Origin: [Clostridium] symbiosum ATCC 14940
GTDB taxonomy: Bacteria > Bacillota > Clostridia > Lachnospirales > Lachnospiraceae
DNA length: 61,709 nucleotides
Direction of reading: 5' to 3'
Assembly: GCF_000466485.1 (NCBI RefSeq)
Contig: NZ_KE992855.1
Span: 8,073 to 69,781, forward strand
The notes under the pieces are model-generated. The model saw only the letters and a list, made by a program, of their open reading frames with translations. It made no database searches and was not told the DNA's origin. Positions 9,678 through 17,350 of this stretch are shown piece after piece. The translations under genes were made by a program, and so were the position numbers. Within the stretch, counting starts at the first letter, position 1. Every line of letters begins with the position of its first letter.

Positions 9678-10220
9678 ATGAGAGCAAGCAGACATAAAAG
9701 AAACAGGCAAAAGATGGCCGGGGCTTCCATGGCCCTGCTGATAACTGCTTTGTTTGCAGCCACATTCAGTCTGGTCCTGTGGAAAAGGGCTGCGGCCGGG
9801 AAGTATGCCGCTATGGAGATGGATACCAACGCGCGGCCTGCCGGAGAAAAGGAAATACCGCCGGATCCGGAGGCAATATTGGAGCAGATCCGGGAGGAAG
9901 CGGAGGAGAGCAGTTTCCGTTTTAAGATTAACAGCGAGCCGAATTTCACTTCGCCGGAGGCGGAAGGAGATTTGTGTATTATAAACAGCCCGGAAAATAC
10001 CTTCTATATGCTGGTCGTCATCACGGACGGCAGCGGGAAGGAGCTTTACAGGAGCCGTGAGTTAAGGCCCGGCGGTCAGGAGATGACCGGTGAGCTTAAG
10101 GAAGTCCTTGAAACAGGAAAGCATCCTGCGACCGCCACGGCATACGCCATTGATCCCGGGACGGGAACGACGGTCGGAAGCGTGGAGACGGGCCTGATTA
10201 TCACAATAGGCGGAGGCTGA
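9678..10220 (+). CDS. Single-pass membrane protein, cluster NPTP-type family (divergent member)
   Basis: A 180-residue protein: a basic N-terminus (RASRHKRNRQK), one membrane helix at about residues 14-34, a short acidic linker (PPDPEAILEQIREEAEES) and an extracellular beta-rich domain of ~100 residues containing FRFKINSEPNFTSPEAEGD. The layout and the sequence around that motif parallel the proteins at 11915 and 12510 (RLNISMNPTPV then a beta domain ending in an Ile/Val-rich strand), so I treat it as a third, divergent paralogue. The start is the ATG at 9678, 11 bases after AGGAGG; the in-frame GTG at 9666 falls in the ribosome binding site. The function is unknown; membrane tethering or chaperoning of the secreted subunits is inference. 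Confidence 0.8.
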   Translation: MRASRHKRNRQKMAGASMALLITALFAATFSLVLWKRAAAGKYAAMEMDTNARPAGEKEIPPDPEAILEQIREEAEESSFRFKINSEPNFTSPEAEGDLCIINSPENTFYMLVVITDGSGKELYRSRELRPGGQEMTGELKEVLETGKHPATATAYAIDPGTGTTVGSVETGLIITIGGG

Positions 10221-10409
10221 AATCAACAGGAGCACAGCCGTTATATCGCGGCCTGTGGCAGCCTCTGCGCCCGGAGACGGGTGCGATAACGGTATTGAGG
10301 CGTTACCGCCTTATACATAAAAATAAATTCCGGAAGCAGGTTCCATCGGATTCACAGATAAAAACAGGTGGCTATATCTGCTGGCGGAGATAAAGAAGGA
10401 GAAAAATGT

Positions 10410-11078
10410 ATGAAGAAGAAAAGATTAACATCATTGGTGATGGCGGCAGTTCTTTCCGCAGCATCGGTGACCCCGGCGGTCGCAAATACCGTAACGAACA
10501 ACGCGACAGGAGATGAGCATACTACAATCGGTATTATGGAGACGGGGAAAAGCCCGGTAAACGTCAAGTTTGAAGTGCCTCTTTACGTTACAATGGCGGC
10601 AAAATCCGGGGATGCAGCGATGGCTACGCCGGACGGATATGACATTTCAAACGCGGCAGCCGCCGGCGCTGATTCCTATGACATCGGCGTTACATCCATG
10701 AAGATTCAGGCATTGGGAGACTGGGAAATTGTAGACACCGGTACTCCGCTGAATTCAATGACACAAATGATTTTTAGTATCGGCGGCTGTGATATACCGG
10801 CCGTAACCAAGACAGACGGTGTGAAGGAGGTACCCCTGTCCGGGGCCTTTGTAGACACAGGAAAACCGAAAGCCATCGCACCCGGAGCAAGTCTGAGCGG
10901 TGATCCGAAGGGGCTAAAATTGCTGGGAACGATTAAAGCGGATACTCGTACTGATAAAAAGGCGGCCGCCCAGTTTAAGATTACATATACCGTGGCAGCT
11001 TTGAGCGGTACCGGCGAGGCCCTTGGTTCCGTCTATGTCGGCGATGATAAGACGGCAGCAGGCTTCTCAACTCCATAA
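10410..11078 (+). CDS. Secreted ~220-residue surface subunit, paralogue 1
   Basis: A 222-residue exported protein with a clear Sec signal peptide (MKKKRLTSLVMAAVLSAASV, cleavage after AVA near residue 25). The mature part is Thr/Gly/Ala-rich and predicted beta. It shares VKFEVPLYVTM near the N-terminus, a DW-containing strand, FSIGG and a C-terminal AQFKITYTV with the next gene. This layout recalls WxL-domain or TasA-type wall/fibre subunits, but the diagnostic motifs of neither are present, so the family is unassigned. The start is the ATG at 10410 with AAGGAG eight bases upstream; the longer GTG frame has no ribosome binding site. A 189-base gap separates it from the upstream gene and a strong hairpin follows it. 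Confidence 0.85.
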   Translation: MKKKRLTSLVMAAVLSAASVTPAVANTVTNNATGDEHTTIGIMETGKSPVNVKFEVPLYVTMAAKSGDAAMATPDGYDISNAAAAGADSYDIGVTSMKIQALGDWEIVDTGTPLNSMTQMIFSIGGCDIPAVTKTDGVKEVPLSGAFVDTGKPKAIAPGASLSGDPKGLKLLGTIKADTRTDKKAAAQFKITYTVAALSGTGEALGSVYVGDDKTAAGFSTP

Positions 11079-11083
11079 ACCCC

Positions 11084-11128
11084 ATATTACAGAGTACTCC
11101 CCATAAATAAGGGAGTACTCTGTAATAT
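11084..11128 (+). promoter_or_regulatory. 18-bp hairpin between the two secreted-subunit genes
   Basis: A perfect 18-base inverted repeat (11084-11101 with 11111-11128) with a nine-base loop starts just after the stop of the first subunit gene. No T-run follows, so it fits an mRNA-stabilising or partially terminating hairpin that sets the ratio of the first subunit to downstream genes better than a full terminator. This role is inferred by analogy with operons that overproduce one structural subunit. Confidence 0.75.
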
Positions 11129-11205
11129 CTCCTGCTGGGCCCCGAAATAACGGGAGGCTGTACTGTAGGGAAGGAACCGGACTAATGAGGAGGTCAGATA
11201 CAGGA

Positions 11206-11895
11206 ATGAGCAAGAGAAAGAGGAGTTGGATGTTGGCCGCGGCGGCGCTGACGATGGCAGCGTCATTTGACATTATGGAGATTACGGCGATCGCATCAGG
11301 AAGTACGGCCGGAAGGACGGAGCTGTCCCTTGGAGTGAGCCAGATGGCGCCCGAGGCCGTGTCCTTCGAAGTCCCGTTATACCTGACCATGTGCGTTGCA
11401 AAAGAAAACGGAACGAACACGGTTATTGTGCCGAGTGAGTCTTATTCCATCAGGAATCCTGACAGGAATATCTCCATGGCGGTAACCGGGCTTAAGGTAG
11501 CAAGAGTGGACGGCAGTGACTGGGCGCTTGTAACGGATTTTACACCCGATACAACGAACAAGGAGATTCAGCTAAGCATAGGAGGTGTTCCTCTGCCCGG
11601 CCTGCCGGTTGGTTCCACCCAGGAAATTACGGTGGATCTGACCCTGCAGGATTCATCTTTCTATAATTATCAGAGTAAAAGCTATAAGCGGATTGGTGAG
11701 GCCGACCCGGCAAATAACAGTATGCCGCTGCTTGTAGAGGCCAGTGTGCCAACGGGATATACCCCTGTAGATCAGGCCAGCCCGACGGCGCAGTTTCGCC
11801 TCGTGTATACCGTAAGCTGCATCGACACAACAGGAACGGTAATGGATAAGGATTATGCAGGGCCTGACAAGGCGGACGTCATTGCAGTACCGTAA
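11206..11895 (+). CDS. Secreted surface subunit, paralogue 2
   Basis: A ~229-residue paralogue of the preceding subunit. It has a signal peptide (SKRKRSWMLAAAALTMAA) and a mature part with VSFEVPLYLTM, GSDWALV, LSIGG and C-terminal AQFRLVYTV at matching positions. It has an extra ~20-residue Ser/Tyr-rich insertion before the C-terminal strand. Two starts are possible: ATG 11185 or ATG 11206. I prefer 11206 because AGGAGG lies upstream of it and it gives a compact signal peptide. It is followed after 19 bases by the next membrane protein. It is probably a minor or alternative subunit of the same structure; the biochemical role is unknown. Confidence 0.83.
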   Translation: MSKRKRSWMLAAAALTMAASFDIMEITAIASGSTAGRTELSLGVSQMAPEAVSFEVPLYLTMCVAKENGTNTVIVPSESYSIRNPDRNISMAVTGLKVARVDGSDWALVTDFTPDTTNKEIQLSIGGVPLPGLPVGSTQEITVDLTLQDSSFYNYQSKSYKRIGEADPANNSMPLLVEASVPTGYTPVDQASPTAQFRLVYTVSCIDTTGTVMDKDYAGPDKADVIAVP

Positions 11896-11914
11896 GAGGA
11901 AGGCAGGAGAGCGC

Positions 11915-12499
11915 ATGAAATCGGAGGAAATAATCGAAAAGGATCAAAACAGACAGATGCCGGGGGTGAAGAAAAAGAAGAAAAGCATAAAAACCGGCAG
12001 CATACTGCTGCTCTTTGCCGTCGTGGTCCTTCTGGCCACAACCGGGGGACTGGCCTTTTGGGTTTATAGCCAGTCCGCACAGCAGAGTAAATTTGAGGAA
12101 GACAGGAACGCGTTGGAGGGATTTCTGCCCGGCAAGAGCGAGGCGGAGATACAAAAGGAATTGAACCGTATTATAGATGAAAGCCGTTTAAACATTTCAA
12201 TGAACCCCACTCCGGTCATCCGGGACGGCAAGATTAACGTGATGCTGGAAAATGTCCCGGCCAATAATTATTATCTGCAGGCAGACGTCTATATCTATAC
12301 GGATGAAGAGACTTTGGACATGCAGCAGGTATATCAGTCCGGAATCATAAAGCAGGGATTTTACATCGAGTCGGGGGATGTAATGGAAATGCCGGAAGGA
12401 GGCCGATATAACGGTATTGCGGTTTTTCATGCTCTCTATCCGGAGACCCTGGAAGAGATTGGGCAGGCGGCCATGAATATTGTGGTGACATCGGAATAG
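11915..12499 (+). CDS. Single-pass membrane protein with extracellular NPTP domain, member A
   Basis: A 194-residue protein: a charged cytoplasmic N-terminus with KKKKK, one membrane helix at about residues 27-52, then a short helical stretch (PGKSEAEIQKELNRIIDE) leading to SRLNISMNPTPV and a beta domain of ~90 residues. The protein at 12510 carries the same arrangement with near-identical motif residues. There are no cysteines or catalytic signatures. The start is the ATG at 11915 after AGGAG at good spacing; the open frame upstream overlaps the previous gene and lacks a ribosome binding site. The position between the secreted subunits and the signal peptidase suggests an envelope-assembly role, which is inference. 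Confidence 0.83.
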   Translation: MKSEEIIEKDQNRQMPGVKKKKKSIKTGSILLLFAVVVLLATTGGLAFWVYSQSAQQSKFEEDRNALEGFLPGKSEAEIQKELNRIIDESRLNISMNPTPVIRDGKINVMLENVPANNYYLQADVYIYTDEETLDMQQVYQSGIIKQGFYIESGDVMEMPEGGRYNGIAVFHALYPETLEEIGQAAMNIVVTSE

Positions 12500-12509
12500 G
12501 GGGACGGAG

Positions 12510-13064
12510 ATGGAAGAAAAGAAAATGGGAAAACCTCTGTTCTATGCGCTCATCGTACTGATCCTAATGGCGGTTGTGGCATGGTCCGCGTACAGAGCAG
12601 GTCAGGAAAAGCAGGAGGAGGAAGTATCCGGAATACAGCGGGAGCTGGATGCGGAGCTGGGCATCCTTCCCGGCATGAGCGACGAGGAGATTCAGGATCG
12701 GTTGAACCGTAAAGTGGCGGAGAGCCGTCTTAATATCTCCATGAACCCGACGCCCGTATTTGCCGACGGAAAAGCGGAAGGAGACGTGCGTATTGAAAAT
12801 ATCCAGGGAAATCAGTACGGGTTCACGGTGACGATCACCGTGATAGGTACGGACGATTCTCCCGGGGCGGGAGACTACGTGGATCAGGAAATTCTGAAGA
12901 CGGGACTGATTGAGCCGGGGAAATATCTGGAAGCAAAACCTCTTGATGTGGACCTTCCACAGGGCGTCTATGTCTGCATCGCCACGTTTACGGCGTACAG
13001 CATGGAAACGGACAGGGAGATAGGTACGGCGGGAATGCAGATTATGCTGACGGTGGAGTCGTAG
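12510..13064 (+). CDS. Single-pass membrane protein with extracellular NPTP domain, member B
   Basis: A 184-residue close paralogue of the preceding gene: membrane helix at residues 7-24, then PGMSDEEIQDRLNRKVAE, the identical SRLNISMNPTP, and a beta domain ending in an Ile/Met/Leu-rich strand. It starts 11 bases after the upstream stop with a GGGGGACGGAG ribosome binding site. Tandem copies with conserved juxtamembrane motifs but different outer faces suggest a heteromeric membrane scaffold, or one anchor per secreted subunit. The function is not known. Confidence 0.85.
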   Translation: MEEKKMGKPLFYALIVLILMAVVAWSAYRAGQEKQEEEVSGIQRELDAELGILPGMSDEEIQDRLNRKVAESRLNISMNPTPVFADGKAEGDVRIENIQGNQYGFTVTITVIGTDDSPGAGDYVDQEILKTGLIEPGKYLEAKPLDVDLPQGVYVCIATFTAYSMETDREIGTAGMQIMLTVES

Positions 13065-13089
13065 TGAAGGCAAGGGAGACAGCAAGGTT

Positions 13090-14016
13090 ATGAAGAAATA
13101 TATTAGAAGAAAGGCGGCCGCGGCCTTTATTGCTCTGGCTTTTTTGATTGTGTTCCCTATGGAGGCATTGGCGGAGCAGGGCGGTACCACCTTTGGAATT
13201 GAGCAGTACGGTCAGGACACAGATTATACCGGCTGGCTCGATCTGACAGTGAGGGTTCTCTCACCGGAGGGGATACCCCAGAGCAGGATTTACATCGTTG
13301 TCAGGAAGGCCGGGACGACGGAAGAAGCAGGGCAGGGCCCGCAGATCAACGGAGATAAGAGATATCTGACCAACGATAACGGCGAAATTGTATTCCGTGT
13401 CTATCCGTCCCCACTCAGCTATGAGGCATATATCCCAAAACAGGAGAAATGGAAGGAACAGGTTCATGGTCCCTATCAGATTACGGACCATACCACGGTA
13501 AGCATAACACTTGAACGATATACGGATGGGAGTTCCGGCGGCAATGGAGGCAGTTCCTCAGGTTCCGGGGGAAAACCGTCGCAGCCTGAGTTCCCTGCAC
13601 AGTCAGAGGCACAGGCGGAAATACCGGAAGTGATATATCCGGAAGAACCATCCGGGCCGGAACAAGGGATAGGTGAGGGACCGTCCGGAACGGAGGAAAA
13701 ATCCCGGCCGGCCGGAGCAATAGATGCAGAAACCGGGCAGATGAAAGACGCAGGAGCAAAACTGCCGGGGAAGGCCCCGGGGGCAGAGGAGCAGGAGGAC
13801 GGCAGGGATATAGACTCCATTCTGGTACAAAAAGACACTCAAAATGCGGAAACAGCGGCTCAAGAGGCATATTCCCGGTTATCAAAGCGTGTAAACGTCA
13901 TTATATGGGGGCTGGCAGTTCTGATGACGCTGCTGTTCCTGCTCCGGCTGCGGCAAATTATTGCCGGCACCCGGGATTTAAGCGGACAGGAGGGACGTAA
14001 GGATGGAGAAATATAA
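13090..14016 (+). CDS. Membrane-anchored Cna-B-like surface protein
   Basis: A 308-residue exported protein with a signal peptide (residues 1-28, cleavage after EALA). A beta-sandwich domain of the Cna-B/SpaA or carboxypeptidase-regulatory type spans about residues 40-140 (DLTVRVLSPEG ... TNDNGEIVFRVYPSPLSYEA). A Gly/Ser then Pro/Glu-rich linker covers ~145-250, and a C-terminal membrane helix at about 271-288 ends in a short basic tail. There is no LPXTG motif, so it is kept in the membrane rather than linked to wall by sortase. It overlaps the next gene by 14 bases, so the two are translationally coupled. It is a likely outward-facing base or tip element of the cluster's structure (inference). 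Confidence 0.83.
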   Translation: MKKYIRRKAAAAFIALAFLIVFPMEALAEQGGTTFGIEQYGQDTDYTGWLDLTVRVLSPEGIPQSRIYIVVRKAGTTEEAGQGPQINGDKRYLTNDNGEIVFRVYPSPLSYEAYIPKQEKWKEQVHGPYQITDHTTVSITLERYTDGSSGGNGGSSSGSGGKPSQPEFPAQSEAQAEIPEVIYPEEPSGPEQGIGEGPSGTEEKSRPAGAIDAETGQMKDAGAKLPGKAPGAEEQEDGRDIDSILVQKDTQNAETAAQEAYSRLSKRVNVIIWGLAVLMTLLFLLRLRQIIAGTRDLSGQEGRKDGEI

Positions 14017-14266
14017 GGACATCAATGTCAAAAAGATCCTGAAAGACCAAACATACAGCGTAATTGCGGAGCTGGCGGCGGCAGTTTGTGTCCTGGCGGC
14101 CTGCTGGATTTACTTTTATAAGGGCTATTACAGGTTACATCCGATATCCGTTGTCGTGACACTGGGGCTGCTGGTATTGTACGCAGCCATATTGTGGAAG
14201 CTTGAGCGGAGATTGAAGAATGAGGCAAAAAGGCAGCTGCAGGAACAGGGAAGTGATGCCGGATGA
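14003..14266 (+). CDS. Small two-helix membrane protein
   Basis: An 87-residue protein with a charged N-terminus (MEKYKDINVKKILKDQ), two membrane helices at about residues 20-40 and 46-64, and a Lys/Arg/Glu-rich C-terminus. It overlaps the 3' end of the previous gene and the 5' end of the signal peptidase gene, so it is coupled to both. No family is recognised. A hairpin membrane protein encoded directly beside a signal peptidase could be an accessory subunit of that peptidase or of the assembly machine; this rests on context only. Confidence 0.75.
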   Translation: MEKYKDINVKKILKDQTYSVIAELAAAVCVLAACWIYFYKGYYRLHPISVVVTLGLLVLYAAILWKLERRLKNEAKRQLQEQGSDAG

Positions 14267-15047
14267 CATGAGCGGGAAGGATAAGGGCCAAAGTATATCG
14301 GACCCGGAGGATCCGTCGGCGCTGACACAAGATTTAGAGGAACTGCTGAAACTATGGGCTGTGGATGGAGAGGACGGCGGGACGGATCTGCCGAAAGATG
14401 CCTTCCGGGGAATGAGGGAAGAAAGTCCCCGGGAAACGGAGGGCGCAGAGCAGGTGTCCGAAGCAAATGAAACCGGGAAACTGCGGGATGAGGGACCGCA
14501 GCTTTCGGTGACCGGCAGGCGGGCGAAATCACGGAAGCGGATCTCCAAACCATGGCGCGGAGGAATCAATATCGCAGCGTTCTGGCTGTTAGCACTTTAC
14601 GCCATATTTCAATATTTCCTGGGAGTAACCGTTCTGAGCGGTAACTCTATGAGACCGGCTTTATGTCATGGAGACATTCTGCTTTATCAGCGTTTTGGTA
14701 TCAGAAAGCCGGAGCGGGGGGATGTTCTCATTATTCGAAATGGCGATGGGAACGGTACTGTTGTGGCAAAGAGAGTAATAGCCGTCGCCGGAGATTCGGT
14801 ATCCGTCGATGATTACGGGCACGTGACATTGAACGGGATGCCGCTGCATGAACCCGAGGTGTTATATGGCTATCAGCCGGGAGATGAATGGATCAAATTT
14901 CCGGTAACGCTCGATGAGGGCACATTCTTTTACCTGGGAGATAACCGTCCTGTCTCAATGGACAGCCGCAATGCAACGATTGCTGCCGGAACCATGGAGG
15001 AGGTGCAGGGGAGAGTGCTATCCGTATTTCGATTAAAACCACCATAA
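14256..15047 (+). CDS. Signal peptidase I with acidic N-terminal extension
   Basis: Cleaves signal peptides of exported proteins at the outer membrane face. The S26 motifs are present: the nucleophile Ser131 in SGNSMRPAL, the general base Lys172 in VAKRVIAVAGD, and GDNRPVSMDSR near the C-terminus. The Lys marks a bacterial P-type enzyme rather than the His-type SipW/ER class. One membrane helix lies at about residues 103-125. The ~100 residues before it are cytoplasmic and rich in Glu/Asp, whereas ordinary Gram-positive enzymes have ~10-40. The start is uncertain between 14256 and 14268. As the last gene of the cluster it is probably dedicated to maturing the cluster's exported subunits. Confidence 0.9.
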   Translation: MPDDMSGKDKGQSISDPEDPSALTQDLEELLKLWAVDGEDGGTDLPKDAFRGMREESPRETEGAEQVSEANETGKLRDEGPQLSVTGRRAKSRKRISKPWRGGINIAAFWLLALYAIFQYFLGVTVLSGNSMRPALCHGDILLYQRFGIRKPERGDVLIIRNGDGNGTVVAKRVIAVAGDSVSVDDYGHVTLNGMPLHEPEVLYGYQPGDEWIKFPVTLDEGTFFYLGDNRPVSMDSRNATIAAGTMEEVQGRVLSVFRLKPP

Positions 15048-15095
15048 GATATAACGATAACCTGCACGCTCCGCGCACAGGCCACCGAAACCAAT

Positions 15096-15142
15096 AAAAG
15101 GATTGACGGCTGATGATAAATTTAGCCGCCAATCCCTTTTAA
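15096..15142 (+). terminator. Intrinsic terminator closing the surface cluster
   Basis: A hairpin pairs 15096-15111 with 15124-15140 with one or two mismatches and an A/T-run on both sides. It lies between the convergent signal peptidase and DMT-transporter genes and can serve both. Confidence 0.8.
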
Positions 15143-15196
15143 TTATATAAATAAAATATTTTCTTGACATGAAATATCCGCTTATATAAGATATTT

Positions 15197-16054
15197 TTAT
15201 AGAGCAGCCTGCCTGGCCTGCGGCACGTTAATTTTAGAATCTAACAGCATTCCGGCCAGGATAATAATAAATCCGGTAAGTACAAGCGGCGTCGGATATT
15301 CTTTTAAGAACAGGGCTACCCAGACAGGTCCGAGAATCATCTCCCAGAGTGCGATGACGGAGGCCTTTTGAGCTGAAATCTTCTGAATTCCCAGGTTGTA
15401 AAAGCCATATCCGGCCCCAATTTGGATGATACCGAGAATGAGCAGCACCGTCCAGTCGCCTGCAGACAGCGTTCCCATATAGCCCGCTGTGGAGGGAAAG
15501 GCCGTGAAGACAAATACACCGGTGACTAAGTTGGCGATCGCAGTCAGTCCAAGAGGGTTGGTCCCGGCGGATTTTTTTGCTCCGACACTCATGAATGCAA
15601 AAAAGATTCCTTCCAGAAGGGCGATCATATTGCCGGAGCTGCTGCTGTTGTCCGTACCGGAGCACATAAAGAAGATTACGCCGGCGAAGATGACACAGAC
15701 AGGCCAAAATGCTTTTTTATTAAATTTTCTGGTAATTATAAGATTGGCGAGGAACAGCCAGATCGTAGCGGTGTATTGCATCCCGATAGCAATCGCGGCT
15801 GACGTTTTCGCAAGCGCCAGTATAATGCTGATGCAAAGCGCGCAGTAGGAGCTGATATAAACGACCATCCAGGGGGTCCAGTTAAGCCGTTTCCATCTGA
15901 TAAAGGGCATCAGTGTAATTCCGGCTATAATGGAACGGAGGCCGCAAATCAGCAGCGGATCTGCCGTGAGGAACTTCACAAGCGGAGCATTCAGGCTCCA
16001 GAATACGGCACCGAGGAAAACCAGGATGGTGCCGGAATTACGGATGTTAGACAT
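15197..16054 (-). CDS. DMT-superfamily (EamA) transporter
   Basis: A 285-residue inner-membrane carrier with ten predicted helices in two repeated EamA halves (GTILVFLGAVFWSLNAPLVK at the start, GYGFYNLGIQ and AVIALWE-type motifs in the second half). Such proteins usually export amino acids, metabolites or drugs; the substrate cannot be read from sequence. I chose the ATG at 16054 because GGAGG lies exactly seven bases before it; the upstream in-frame ATG at 16060 is only one base from that site. It stands alone, ending at the shared terminator. Confidence 0.9.
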   Translation of the reverse strand: MSNIRNSGTILVFLGAVFWSLNAPLVKFLTADPLLICGLRSIIAGITLMPFIRWKRLNWTPWMVVYISSYCALCISIILALAKTSAAIAIGMQYTATIWLFLANLIITRKFNKKAFWPVCVIFAGVIFFMCSGTDNSSSSGNMIALLEGIFFAFMSVGAKKSAGTNPLGLTAIANLVTGVFVFTAFPSTAGYMGTLSAGDWTVLLILGIIQIGAGYGFYNLGIQKISAQKASVIALWEMILGPVWVALFLKEYPTPLVLTGFIIILAGMLLDSKINVPQARQAAL

Positions 16055-16179
16055 AACCATACCTCCATATGCTGGTTGTCGCATATTGTTTCTGCACACC
16101 GGTTTTGCAATGGAAATGGGAAAATCCGGGTGCCTGGTTCAGGAAAAACAATAATATATATTACAGTTTGGCCCAGGGA

Positions 16180-16326
16180 CTGTTTGAAAATATTACATCT
16201 GCACACTCCGCTTCGCGGCATATTTGGCCCAAATTCAGTCAGCGTAGCCCACTACGCCTCCTTTATTCGTACCAAATCTCCCACAAAGTGTGACGCACAG
16301 CTGACAGTAAGCAATTTTCAAAAACG
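16180..16326. repeat. Putative MITE-like inverted-repeat element
   Basis: The 494-base gap between the DMT and TetR genes holds a ~147-base block bounded by the perfect inverted repeat TTTGAAAAT (16183-16191) / ATTTTCAAA (16314-16322). Inside is a second hairpin (GCGTAG-CCCA-CTACGC near 16240). No reading frame in it looks real. This resembles short non-coding repeats scattered in Lachnospiraceae genomes, but only one copy is in the window, so repetition is inferred. Confidence 0.5.
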
Positions 16327-16375
16327 ATTTAGAGCCGGACCGTAAGGATTCATATCCGAAAACGGAATATGATGA

Positions 16376-16404
16376 TTGATTATAAAAAAGAAACGTGGTA
16401 TACT
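16376..16404 (+). promoter_or_regulatory. Sigma-A-type promoter of the TetR gene
   Basis: TTGATT (16376-16381) and TATACT (16399-16404) are separated by exactly 17 bases, 145 bases upstream of the TetR start. The 14-base stretch ATTGATTATAAAAA containing the -35 box recurs upstream of pepD at 17605-17618. Confidence 0.65.
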
Positions 16405-16433
16405 GTATAGGAGGATGAATCTTGATTAAAAAA

Positions 16434-16445
16434 TAATCATGATTA
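16434..16445. promoter_or_regulatory. Palindromic operator in the TetR-gene leader
   Basis: TAATCATGATTA is a perfect 12-base palindrome about 30 bases downstream of the TetR -10 box. The same core recurs as a 16-base palindrome over the pepD -10 box (17581-17596). Two copies, one before the regulator and one before its neighbour, make this the likely TetR-protein operator. Confidence 0.65.
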
Positions 16446-16548
16446 CGCGGTTTGATCTCATTATATAGTCGGCAATCTGATTTGTCAATGATTAAAATTC
16501 GAAATCCCCGACATAAAACAGACAGGCTGGGAAAGGAGTAGTGGGCGT

Positions 16549-17235
16549 ATGACAGAGATAGAGACAGGCAACGGAGAAGTGGCTTTAACGTTAAAACGCA
16601 AACGGATTATGATTTACTTTATTGAGGCGACGGAGAAACTGATCCGATCAGACGGAGTGGAGGGGCTGTCGATACGGAAGATAGCGAGTGAGGCCGGCTA
16701 TAACAGCGCCACGCTCTATAATTATTTTGAAGATCTGGAGCATCTCGTGCTATTCGGCTCGGTTTGCTACCTGCGTGAATATATTGTACTTCTGGGTAAG
16801 TCTTTAAAGCAGAATATGACGTCGGTTGACAGATACAGAACGATTTATCACTGCTTTAACCGGGTTGCGTTCCGGTATCCTGAGATATTTCATAACATGT
16901 TTTTTGGACGATACAGCAATAAACTGGGCACGGTAGTCCGGGTATATTATCAGGAATTATTCCCCTCGGAGCTGGAGGGGCTGAATGATCGTATGAAGAA
17001 GATGCTGGTGGAGGGCAGTATGCGCGAGCGCGACGAGATCACGATGGAGAGCATGGTTCAGGAAGGTTTTGTATTAGAAGAGAAAGCCGATATTACCCTG
17101 GAACTGATCATCGCGCTCCATCAGAATTTCATCTATGAAGCCTACCTTAAAGGCGACAGCCTCAATATAGAAGAACATGAAGAGAAGTTTAACCGGCTTT
17201 TTGAATATATACTTGCGATGGCAGGAAAACAATAA
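16549..17235 (+). CDS. TetR-family transcriptional regulator
   Basis: A 228-residue probable repressor. The N-terminal HTH covers about residues 25-70 (GVEGLSIRKIASEAGYNSAT then LYNYFEDLEHLV), followed by a helical ligand-binding domain without a recognised subfamily signature. The ATG is preceded by AAAGGAG. Palindromes matching a dimeric operator lie upstream of this gene and of pepD, so autoregulation and control of the pepD-yfcC unit are likely (inference). The inducer may be a peptide or amino-acid derivative, judged only from the neighbours. A terminator follows at 17282. Confidence 0.9.
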   Translation: MTEIETGNGEVALTLKRKRIMIYFIEATEKLIRSDGVEGLSIRKIASEAGYNSATLYNYFEDLEHLVLFGSVCYLREYIVLLGKSLKQNMTSVDRYRTIYHCFNRVAFRYPEIFHNMFFGRYSNKLGTVVRVYYQELFPSELEGLNDRMKKMLVEGSMRERDEITMESMVQEGFVLEEKADITLELIIALHQNFIYEAYLKGDSLNIEEHEEKFNRLFEYILAMAGKQ

Positions 17236-17281
17236 GAGGCCGGAATTTCAGTAAGAACATAATGAAAACTGCAATAAGAAC

Positions 17282-17350
17282 GGGAGATGTACTTCCGGAC
17301 GCCGGTACGGCATGCTGTACCGGATATCCGGGACAGCATCTCCTTTTTTG
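17282..17350 (+). terminator. Intrinsic terminator after the TetR gene
   Basis: A long imperfect hairpin has GGAGATG (17283-17289) pairing with CATCTCC (17337-17343) at its base and GTACCGG-type pairing near the loop, followed by six Ts. Confidence 0.85.

Noticed and set aside
10410-11895. WxL-domain or TasA/camelysin assignment for the secreted subunits
   Set aside because: The overall layout is similar, but the defining WxL repeats and TasA motifs are not seen; left unassigned.
16069-16345. Two small plus-strand frames upstream of the TetR gene
   Set aside because: They run across the inverted-repeat block and have no ribosome binding site.
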